A stretch of 64,000 bases of DNA from Ampelomyces quisqualis (Eukaryota > Ascomycota > Dothideomycetes > Pleosporales > Phaeosphaeriaceae). Position numbers and translations under genes: made by a program. Under the pieces are notes generated by a model that saw only the letters and a list, made by a program, of their open reading frames with translations, was not told the origin of the DNA and searched no databases. The stretch is from positions 3,782,001 to 3,846,000 of the forward strand of contig JAGTXZ010000018.1 in NCBI GenBank assembly GCA_018398575.1. Reading direction: 5' to 3'. Shown here in pieces: positions 56,281-64,000 of the stretch (position 1 is the first letter of the stretch; each line of letters starts with the position of its first letter).

Positions 56281-57007
56281 GTTGTAGGAATGGCCTGGGA
56301 GCGTGCTGTTCCTGGGTCAGTGACGTAGTTTTGCGACGCGCTGTGCGACGACACGTACAGAGGCGCCGAGAGAAAGAAGGCCTGGGGGTAAAGGAGCCTT
56401 TGACAGTCGCGTCGAGGGTCAGTAATTGCAGGTGTGCAGGTGGGTGATTGCGTCGAGAGAGCGACTCACAGGTGGGTACGGAAGTGGCGGGGGAGGTGGT
56501 CGGTGCGGAGGGCCGACGGAGGTGAGAGGCGGGAGGGGAGAGGCGGGAGGGGAGAGGCGAGAGGGGAGCAAGGGGAGGGGTCAGGGGGTGGAGGGAGGAA
56601 ATGGAGGGGCGTGGCGGCAAGGAGGCGGCACAAGCGGAGTGTATGCAGATGGTGGTGACGGAGTGCAGCAGCTCAGGGACGAGTGGGCAGAAGAGGTATT
56701 TCGCCAGCAGGTCGCAGCATCCTTAGCGAGGCGGACGAGCCTTGCCGCATTGAATGGAATGCGCTGTGACGAGGAGGAGCTACGGGGGACTGGCAGTAGA
56801 TTGCCTCTCGAACGCACTGGCCTTGCATGTATATTGTACTCGTGACTCGTGAGGGGGGCCACGTTAGAACTTGGATGTACGGAGTACGGAGTACGGAGTA
56901 CACTGGTACAACTGGACTTCATTTGTCGTCCTCAGCAAACCTCAACCACCAACACCGCCCCATGCACCCCCATCAAACGCCTCTACACTGACACTTCATG
57001 TGGCACA
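56281..57007. other. KH-gene promoter region with G-rich tract
   Basis: 56480-56630 is G/A-rich on the plus strand (C/T-rich for the minus-strand gene), with many GGG runs that could form G-quadruplexes. Three overlapping TACGGAGTA units lie at 56878-56900. No gene. Confidence 0.55.
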
Positions 57008-58397
57008 CTACTTGTGCGCCTCAAACACCACCTTCTGGACCTTCATCTTGTCAAACAGATCATATCCCTCCACCGCCTCGCTCAGCGGCATGACCTTGTC
57101 TGCCATGAAGCTAGACACCATTAGTCGTGTCTCCTCTTTCATGGTTGTTGCACTCACCCGAGCTTATGCTGATGCCTCTTCAGGCTCTCCATCGCCTCTT
57201 CAAACACACTCCTGACCGGACACCTGCCCATCTGCACCCTCACGTTCTTCCCATACGCCTCATTACCCGTCCAAGGGATCTCGCCGTTGTGCACGCCCAC
57301 ACTACTAATCACGCCCCATGGTCTGACTAGCTCGAATCCCATGCGCAGCGCAGGCGACAGGCCAACGACTTCGACGATGATGTCTGCGCCGCGGCCGTTT
57401 GTGAGTTCTTCGACACGTGCGTTTAGGCCTTCGCGGTCAGTTTGGAAGTTCCATGGCTCCGCGCCGAGGGATTTGGCGAGCTCGAGGCGAGAAGGGACGG
57501 AGTCGACGGCGAGAATGGCTTTGGGCTTGTAGTCTGTAATGTTGCAAAGGGCGCACAGAGCGACGGGTCCGCAGCCGATGAGGACTACGACAGCGTCTTT
57601 GATTTCTTCCGGGGTGGAGTGTTTGAAGCCGTTCTTCGCGGCAAACATGCCTGTTGTCGTCAGCTTACAGTGACAAAATTCCAAGGGTCTTTTGCCTCGT
57701 TTGGACGCGAGTTCATGCCTCGGGTTGCAAAGTGAATCGGGTAAAGCCACCCATCCATCAAAGAAACATACCAGTAGGAAAGATATCCGCCATTAACACC
57801 AATGCATCATGACTAATTCCCTGCGGCGCCTTGACAGCAGTCGAGTCCGCCAGCGGCACACGCACATACTCGGCCTGCGCCCCATCAAGCGACTCGCTAC
57901 CGAAACACAAGACCTTCTCGCAACGAGACGAAAAGCCGTGCGTGCAGTAGAAGCATTCCCCACAAGATGTCGTAAACGGCGAAACCACGTGATCGCCTTT
58001 CTGTAAGCTCTTGACCGCAGATCCGACCTCGTGGACGTAGCCGGAGAATTCATGGCCCATGATAAAGTCTGTGCCAGAGGGTTCATGGCCGCGATAGACG
58101 TGGAGTTCACTGCAAAGAATCTGGTCATCAGATGATGATTCGGGATGATGGTCATCGGATCATGATTCGGGATGATGGTCATCGGATCATGATTCGGGAT
58201 GAATGAATTTGACGTACCTTCCGCATAGTGCTGTCTGCAAGGTGTTAGCTCACACATGTAGTCATGGCGCTCGGATGTACCTTGTCGACTTTGAGGATTA
58301 TGTCGGTCGGATCCTTGATCTTGGGCACTGGTCGGTCTTCCACAACAACTTTGCCAGGGCCTTTGAACACAACAGCTTTCATGGTGTCGCCTCCCAT
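57008..58397 (-). CDS. Zinc-binding alcohol dehydrogenase (MDR family)
   Basis: NAD(P)-dependent oxidation of an alcohol or aldehyde adduct; substrate unknown. Five exons: 58281-58397, 58217-58233, 57772-58109, 57158-57650 and 57008-57110; 355 residues. Exon 2 is only 17 nt and encodes the catalytic-zinc cysteine in TALCGS. MDR motifs: GHEFSGYVHEVGSAV, GDHVVSPFTTSCGECFYC with further Cys for the structural zinc, and a Rossmann stretch VVVLIGCGPVALCAL (GCGPVA as the Gly motif), followed by ILAVDSVPSRLELAKSLGAEP. Two start codons are possible (58397 MGGDTMK or 58382 MKAVVF). The second intron carries a 27-bp tandem repeat. Resembles formaldehyde/threonine-type fungal ADHs rather than classical Adh1. 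Confidence 0.92.
58137..58205. repeat. 27-bp tandem repeat inside an ADH intron
   Basis: Copies at 58137-58163 and 58164-58190 are identical, and a partial third follows to 58205. The unit starts GATTCGGGATGATGGTCATC. It fills most of the intron between the 17-nt exon and exon 3. Confidence 0.93.
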
Positions 58398-58890
58398 TTT
58401 GAAGATGCTTGGCGGAAGTTTGTGTTAGCTGCAGATTGCAATGTGATATAATTCGAGGAAATGGGAGAGATAGTCAGAGGGAAAAGATGAATCAAAAAGT
58501 GGAGACAGAATGCTGTTGTTCTAGGTGGTAGCTTCGGCATTTGACGGCACAAGTCCGTTTAGCGGAAGAGCGCCACGATGCTACTACGAAGTGTACTCGG
58601 CCGAGATTCGATTGGGCGGGATAGGTAGGCATCACAACGGAAGCAGGCTGCATGCTGGGACTGTGACATTGTGAATGTTTTGCGGCAGAGGTGAAAAAAA
58701 AAATGCAGTTCTATTGAGCGAGTCAGTCTAACCTGCCAAAGCAGATTCCACCCAACCGCCCTTCCTGTACGCCGTCTCTAACCGTGGTCCATAGCCATGT
58801 CCCAAGCTCGTTCGTGCCGTGTCAACGCCCAATGACTCCAATAAGATGCATGTCCCAATGTCCCGGTGCCCAGGCAGAGCTATGCAGCGC
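58398..58890. other. Intergenic
   Basis: ADH promoter and 3' flank of the Yippee gene. Short A run near 58693. No gene. Confidence 0.5.
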
Positions 58891-59274
58891 TCAGGTCACG
58901 GTGCACAACAGCTCGCCCTCGAGGATGAACTTGCCCTCCTTGTACTTCTCGCTCGGCTCATAGGCCTTGTCGTACTTCCATCCCACCGTCTCCTTGCACT
59001 GTCGGCAGTGAATGTCGCGCACGATGTGGCGGCCGGTGGTCATGTTGCGCTCGTTGGGCTCCGACTCGGTGACGTTGACGACGTTGTCGAACAGGTATGC
59101 TTTGCCGTGTTGGCCGCGGAAGTTCTGGACTGGTCAGCAGGTTGGTTCGGGGTAAAAGGTACAGGGGAGGCCGACTCTGCTGATAATGTCATCGTGGTTG
59201 GACAGGTGTGTCTTGCAGTTCTTGCACCCGTAGATCTTGGATGAGTCGAGGTAGACGTTGTAGGAGAGACCCAT
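58891..59274 (-). CDS. Yippee-like zinc-binding protein
   Basis: Small conserved eukaryotic zinc protein (Yippee/Mis18/cereblon fold); the cellular role in fungi is unclear. Exons 59176-59274 and 58891-59124; 110 residues. Start MGLSYNVYLDSSKIYGCKNC has the first CXXC. HLSNHDDIIS|R NFRGQHGKAYLFD spans the intron. DIHCRQCKETVGWKYD has the second CXXC. YEPSEKYKEGKFILE closes the domain. All four zinc ligands are present. The intron donor is GTCGGC, a weak site, yet any later GT in the exon leads to a stop after splicing. Too short to be picked as one open frame, but unambiguous when spliced. Confidence 0.95.
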
Positions 59275-59815
59275 GTTGATGAGGCTGAGGCTGTCGCGCT
59301 CGCCTGCGTCAAGATGGAGCGCTCAATGCCGGTCGTTTCTGCAGGCACGGGTGGTGGTGATGGGGCCTGGACGCCAGGTGGTGTCAGTTCCATGACAGCC
59401 GACTCCGCTTAGTAACCGTGAAGACAGCTATTCGCACCCGAGCCGGGGGAGGGCGTGTGCAGTGCTGCAGGTGAAGCCGCGCTGGTAGCTGATTGGCCAA
59501 TCCCACGGTCAAAGGGCTACTCTGTACAGAGTACATGTGGTACTCCGTAACTATGCGTCCTCTGCGTCAACCTATCTGCAAGTAACAGTACTTCGACCAG
59601 TGTCGTGGCGTTTCCGTGTCTGCACGGCATGCGACGTGACTCGTTTTCACAGCAGCCCGCATTGGCCCCAGCCTTCTCCCTGCGGCCCGCTCGCAGAAGC
59701 TTCTAGCAACGTTTTCCAGACGCTGCGAGCCTTTTCGCCTGGTGCCGACGCTCACCTAACGCGGATTCCGTTACACAGCGGCCGCTGTCGAGTGCCCGTC
59801 TTTGCTCTCGCCTCC
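59275..59815. other. Shared promoter region of Yippee and TPR-DnaJ genes
   Basis: Divergent promoter region with one TACTCCGTA motif at 59541. The frame of the plus-strand gene is open back to 59537 but is not conserved-looking. Confidence 0.5.
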
Positions 59816-61937
59816 ATGGTTCTTCCTGCCCTCTTCACCAAGTCGTCCAAAAAGCCCAAAAGCCAGCCCGTCGCCCCGCCGCCGTCGCCCGACAAGAGCT
59901 CGCACGCCCGCGTCAAAGACCGGGAGCGCACTAGCAGCTCGCGGCGCTCCAGCTCCTACTCGTCCCGCCGCCCGTGCCAGTACGACGACGACTCACACCC
60001 GCTAAACCTCCCGCCCGAGCAGCGCAAGCGCCTCTCGCACTCGGCCATGTCGCAGATGGCCGACCCGCCCACGCCCACGCCCACGCCCATGGACATGGAC
60101 CGGGACGCCTCGTCGTCGCCCGCGCCCTCCAGCCCCAAGGCCAACGGCGCCAACGGCCACGACGACAGCCGCCCCGCCCCCCCGCCGCACCGATACACCA
60201 CCAGCCCGCCCCCCGAGGGCACCACCTACGCCGCCACCCCCGCGGCTGCAACCCCCCCCGCCGAGGCCCCCACCATCGGCGCCGACGAGTACAAGGCGGC
60301 CGGCAACAAGTTCTTCAAGATCAAGGACTACCCCGCCGCCATCAAGGAGTACTCGAGAGGTGCGTTGCGACCCGGCCGCGTGCATGCACCACCACGCACA
60401 AGGCACACGCCCGCGCTAACCACGCCGCAGCTATCGAGGCCGACCCCCAGAATGCCACCTTCTACTCGAACCGCGCCGCCGCCTACATGTCCGCAAACCG
60501 CTTCTCCGAGGCACTGGCAGACTGCAACATGGCCGACGCACTCGACCCCGGCAACATGAAGATCCTGCTGCGCCTGGGCAGGGTGTACACCAGTCTCGGC
60601 CGCCCGGACGAGGCCGTGCACGTCTACAACCAGATCAACGCCACGGCCAAGGACATGCAGCCCGCGCTCACCATGCAGAAGCACCTGCGGACGGCCGAGG
60701 AGACGTCGCTAAAAGACGGCTCCGGCTCCATGGTGATTTACGCCCTCAACGAGGCTGAGAAGGGGCTCGGCATGGGCGTGGACAAGCCGCGAAAGTGGCA
60801 GCTCCTGCGCGCTGAGGCTCATTTGCGAATGGGCAACGTCAATGCCCTCGGCGAAGCCCAGAACGTCGTCATGTCCATACTGCGAAACAACAACCAAGAC
60901 CCCGATGCGCTCGTCCTGCGTGGCCGCATCTTGTATGCACAAGGCGAGAACGACAAGGCCATGCAGCACTTTAGGCAGGCGCTGAGCTGCGATCCCGACT
61001 TCAAGGCAGCCGTCAAGAACCTGCGCATGGTGCAGAAGCTGGAGCGCATCAAGTCGGACGGAAATGCCGCGTTCAAGGCTGGAAAGTACCAAGACGCTGT
61101 CGACACGTACACTGAGGCACTCGCCGTCGACCCCTCCAACAGGAACACAAACTCGAAGATTCTGCAGAACCGCGCGCTGTGCAACTCACGCTTAAAGCAG
61201 TGGAAAGCCGCCATCGCCGACTGTGACAAGGCCCTCGAACTCGACCCAAGCTATACCAAGGCGCGGAAGACCCGAGCAAAGGCCTTGGGAGAGTCTGGCA
61301 ATTGGGACGAAGCCATCCGGGAACTCAAGGCAATGCACGAAGCCAACCCCTCTGAGCCAGGTCTTGCAAAGGAGATTCGTGACGCCGAGCTGGAGTTGAA
61401 GAAGAGCAAGAGGAAGGACTACTACAAGATTCTCGGCCTCGAGAAGGACTGCACAGAGACGGAGATCAAGAAGGCATACCGAAAGCTGGCGATTGTACAT
61501 CACCCCGACAAGAACCCTGGCGATGAAGAGGCTGCGGACAGGTTCAAGGAGATCCAGGAAGCACACGAGACGCTTAGCGATTCACAGAAACGTGCGCGCT
61601 ATGACTCTGGCGAGGATCTCATCGACCCCTCTGACATGTTTGGCGGAGGCGGAGGCGGCGGCGGCGGCTTCGGTGGCGCTGGTGGAATTGATCCTGAGAT
61701 TTGTGAGTACTCCCGGGGTTGAAAGATGTGGGCTTCGTACTGACTTTTGTGGTAGTGATGCAAATGTTCGGCGGCATGGGAGGAGGAGGAGGCATGGGCG
61801 GTATGGGCGGCGGTCGTGGCGGAGGAGGTGGATTCCACTTCCAAACCGGCGGTGGCGGCAATCCATTCGGCGGTATGGGCGGCATGCCTGGCGGTCAACG
61901 AAGAGGCCAAGGCCCTCCTGGTGGTTTCCCATTCTAA
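59816..61937 (+). CDS. TPR-DnaJ co-chaperone (DNAJC7/TPR2-like)
   Basis: Hsp70/Hsp90 co-chaperone, cytosolic. Exons 59816-60359, 60431-61702 and 61756-61937; 665 residues. The start MVLPALFTKSSKKP leads into about 150 residues of Ser/Pro/Ala low complexity. TPR repeats run from about 165 (ADEYKAAGNKFFKIKDYPAAIKEYSR|AIEADPQNATFYSNRAAAY) to about 490, with a second cluster at GNAAFKAGKYQDAVDTYTEAL. A J-domain at about 500-570 has DYYKILGLEKDCTETEIKKAYRKLA and the essential HPD in VHHPDKNPGD. A Gly/Phe-Met-rich tail (GGMGGGGGMGGMGGG) follows. The third exon encodes only Gly-rich sequence. Domain order TPR then J is that of DNAJC7. Confidence 0.94.
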
Positions 61938-62706
61938 ACAAATCACGGCACATCTGATCATCTACATACGACTCTCACACCAAAGGCCTTTCCAGCGCTG
62001 CCTTCCCTTCTCTTCGGTTCGTGTGTATACTAGCTACAACTTGAATCTTGCCACTCTCGTACGGCGTTGGTCTTACACGGGGTTGCAGCGCGAGCGAGTA
62101 CATAGAGTATTCTTGCAACGATTTATAGTGGTTGAAGATTGGTGGTCGTGGCATTAATCGATAGCATTGCTAGGCGTCGTGCTCGCTTTGGCGACATCAG
62201 CTAGAGAATGAACAACATACTCTGGCTGCCTACTTGTAAGCTTTCTGTGGCGGCAATGAACACGACTCTCGCAGCAGGATATACATTACAATTTTCGACA
62301 CGCTATGACGTCACCGCTGGCAATTCGCTTTTATGACCCGGATCGTACAGGAATTTCAACCGATGAATATGATTGAGCCATGGTGTCTGCACGATGAGAA
62401 TCTATGTGGAGAAAAGACAGGCTGTGCTTGGTTGGTGATTGTAAAAGCGTCTGATGACATAATCCCCAAGCGCTTTCCCCATTCTGATCGATCAGTTGTG
62501 CCGACCTCTCCCTCACATGCATACTTTACAAGAAACCTTTTCGCCCAATCAATCACGGGCCAACGAAGAGCACTCAAAAGATATCATCTTGCCACCAGCA
62601 GATATCAACCGCGAGAAAGAGCTAGTTTCGGGACAAAAGTGAGAACTATACCAAACCACCCTCGGCACCAAAAAACAATCGTGCAATACAAAAATCTCCA
62701 ACAACA
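61938..62706. other. Intergenic
   Basis: 3' flank of the DnaJ gene and promoter of the next. The frame 62333-62956 runs out of phase into the following gene and is not protein-like. Confidence 0.5.
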
Positions 62707-63405
62707 ATGCAATCCGCACCTCGCGGCCAAGGCCGAGGTCGAGATCGAGGCAGAGACGACGCCCAATCTCAAACCCCAGACCAACCCCACGGCCGCACCA
62801 CATATCCCCAACCATCTTCATCTCGAAGCCAACCCCGCCATCCTCCCCGCACCCACATGCCCTCCCACCCCAGCGTCCCACCCATATCCGCCCTCCAACC
62901 CGGCACACCCGTCTCCATCGTCCTCAAACAAGATCAGCAATCAGGCCACGCCGTAAGCGGCGTCATCGCCGACCTGTTAACGCGCGGCGACCACCCGCGC
63001 GGCGTCAAAGTGCGGCTGCGGGACGGGCGCGTCGGCCGTGTTCAGCGCGTCGTTTTGCTTGGAGAGGGGGAGCGCGGGGAGCGGGTTGGTGGTGGTGGTG
63101 GTTTTGCGAGCGTAGCTAGGCACGATGGAAGCAGTTTTAGGGGACGAGGTGTTGTTGGCGGGAGAATGGAGAGGGATGGTAGGGATCAAGATGTGTATTT
63201 GTATGATGGAGGGAGGAAGGAGATGGGCAATGAGGGGTTGTTTGGGGCGCTGGAGGAGGCGGATCGGAGGTGGAGGGATGAGAGGGCTGGGGTGGGGAAG
63301 ATGGCTGAGGAGGGAGTTGTGAGTTGTCCTGTTTGTGGGGAGTTTGAGGGGGATGAGAGGGCTGTTGCTTGGCATGTTGAGGGCCACTTTGGGGAGGGCG
63401 GGTAA
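62707..63405 (+). CDS. DUF2196 (YwbE-like) protein with C-terminal zinc finger
   Basis: Function unknown. Single exon, 232 residues. Residues 1-60 are Arg/Gly/Gln/Pro-rich (RGQGRGRDRGRDD), possibly RNA- or ubiquitin-binding accessory sequence. About 62-118 match the YwbE/DUF2196 KOW-like domain: LQPGTPVSIVLKQDQQSGH, then GVIADLLTRGDHPRGVKVRLRDGRVGRVQRV. After a Gly/Arg-rich spacer, the C-terminus has CPVCGEF, then AVAWHVEGHF, a CXXC-HXXXH pattern like a UBZ4-type finger. This combination occurs in fungi with no assigned role. The bacterial domain alone is also uncharacterised. The zinc-finger type is my inference from spacing. Confidence 0.82.
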   Translation: MQSAPRGQGRGRDRGRDDAQSQTPDQPHGRTTYPQPSSSRSQPRHPPRTHMPSHPSVPPISALQPGTPVSIVLKQDQQSGHAVSGVIADLLTRGDHPRGVKVRLRDGRVGRVQRVVLLGEGERGERVGGGGGFASVARHDGSSFRGRGVVGGRMERDGRDQDVYLYDGGRKEMGNEGLFGALEEADRRWRDERAGVGKMAEEGVVSCPVCGEFEGDERAVAWHVEGHFGEGG

Positions 63406-63686
63406 TGGTGGAAAAAGAGTCCAAGTACGAAATTGTGACCTTCGACAACGACGTGTGTGTTTGATTCAAGCCATGGACGCTGTGACAACCCTGGTTCTCA
63501 AAACTTATAACCATTCCGCAAGGTTTCGCAATGATTCCCAACGTAGCGCAAATACACCGCCCAAGGTTCCCAAGCATACCATGCACGAATCGCGCTAGAC
63601 GTCCCTGCTCGTGCGCTGTGTCGACAAATTCAGTCCACCATCTACATTTTCCCAAGTTCCAACCACAATGCTTCCCGCCCACGCAC

Positions 63687-64000
63687 TCAACCGTACGAGA
63701 TCTTCACGCCCCTGCTCCTATCAATTTTCTCCAATTTACTCTTGATACTCAGCGCGGCTTCCGCGCGGCCCTCTCCAGCGCGCTCGTGTTGACGGTGGTG
63801 ATCGACCAGTCCAACCCTAGCATCTCTGTATTCCTTGACGAAATCCGGGTCCTTCTTCCAATCGTTGAAATATTCAGCTGCTATGGTCCCGGCATCGTGC
63901 TTGTGAGCACTGACCTGGCCTCTGGGGATGTTCTTGTAATTGTCGTGGCGGCAGGTGAAGACGCGGAAGTCAGCATGAGCGAGATCAAGGTGGGTGATGA
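63687..64000 (-). CDS. Unidentified protein, C-terminal part (runs off right edge)
   Basis: A single open frame of at least 104 codons up to the stop at 63687. Readable text includes HLDLAHADFRVFTCRHDNYKN, IPRGQVSAHKHDAGTIAAEYF, NDWKKDPDFVKEYRDARVG and LEKIDRSRGVKISYG at the C-terminus. Charge-rich and mostly helical in appearance. No domain recognised. There may be introns further right. No start in the window. Confidence 0.65.
   Translation of the reverse strand, partial: ITHLDLAHADFRVFTCRHDNYKNIPRGQVSAHKHDAGTIAAEYFNDWKKDPDFVKEYRDARVGLVDHHRQHERAGEGRAEAALSIKSKLEKIDRSRGVKISYG

Noticed and set aside
56480..56630. G-rich tract as a functional G-quadruplex element
   Set aside because: Many GGG runs are present, but such purine/pyrimidine bias is common in fungal promoters; no specific evidence of function.
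59974..61722. 582-codon frame starting inside exon 1 of the DnaJ gene
   Set aside because: Its first part is out of frame with the real exon 1; only the part from 60431 is the true exon 2.

Overview
This window is nuclear DNA of a filamentous ascomycete. Coding sequences are broken by short (about 45-175 bp) GT-AG introns, promoters and UTRs are pyrimidine-rich, and the protein set is typical of Pezizomycotina (Zn2Cys6 regulator, AIM18, Stb3, Hut1, CluA/Clu1, sugar-porter and anion:cation-symporter MFS). The one transposon has the mutation pattern of repeat-induced point mutation (RIP), and its transposase resembles a DDE family I associate with Dothideomycetes, probably Pleosporales. The lineage call is inference.

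Layout. 1-1481: 5' part of a Zn2Cys6 transcription factor gene (minus), running off the left edge. 4593-5613: ribosomal protein uL13 (Rpl16/L13a). 6345-8158: AlkK/BZO1-like acyl-CoA synthetase. 8159-10628: gene-free, with an AT-rich decayed block. 10629-13947 (minus): COMPASS PHD protein Spp1, then SMC5/6 subunit Nse3. Nse3 shares a 186-bp promoter with mitochondrial AIM18 (14134-15492). 17172-18064: multi-TM protein. 19159-21411: repeat island with a RIP-inactivated Tc1/mariner-type element, a GATC-rich minisatellite, telomere-like GGATTA repeats and a 142-bp tandem duplication. 21912-22825 (minus): Arp2/3 subunit ARPC5. 22826-27279: long gene-poor stretch. 27280-29126 (minus): mitochondrial membrane P-loop ATPase, divergent from Clu1 (29774-33859).

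34768-35837: multi-TM orphan. 36173-36489: MITE-like element. 37197-38904 (minus): anion:cation symporter, divergent from an L-rhamnose mutarotase homologue (39967-40397). 41172-42326 (minus): Stb3. 43226-45512 (minus): topoisomerase III, divergent from a DUF1295 membrane protein (45736-46888). 49993-52087: sugar porter, convergent with the ER nucleotide-sugar transporter Hut1 (52597-53867, minus). 55116-56280 (minus): triple-KH RNA-binding protein. 57008-58397 (minus): zinc alcohol dehydrogenase. 58891-59274 (minus): Yippee-like zinc protein. 59816-61937: TPR-DnaJ co-chaperone. 62707-63405: DUF2196/YwbE plus zinc-finger protein. 63687-64000 (minus): 3' end of an unidentified gene.

No secondary-metabolite, effector or defence cluster is evident. 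Genome maintenance and chromatin genes (nse3, top3, spp1, stb3) are frequent, but I see no operon-like functional unit. The most unusual sequence is the repeat island at 19.1-21.4 kb and the dispersed 9-mer TACGGAGTA, which matches the end of the local transposon. Exon boundaries were deduced by hand from reading frame, splice consensus and remembered family conservation. Where all exons lie in the window, the exon lengths sum to a whole number of codons.
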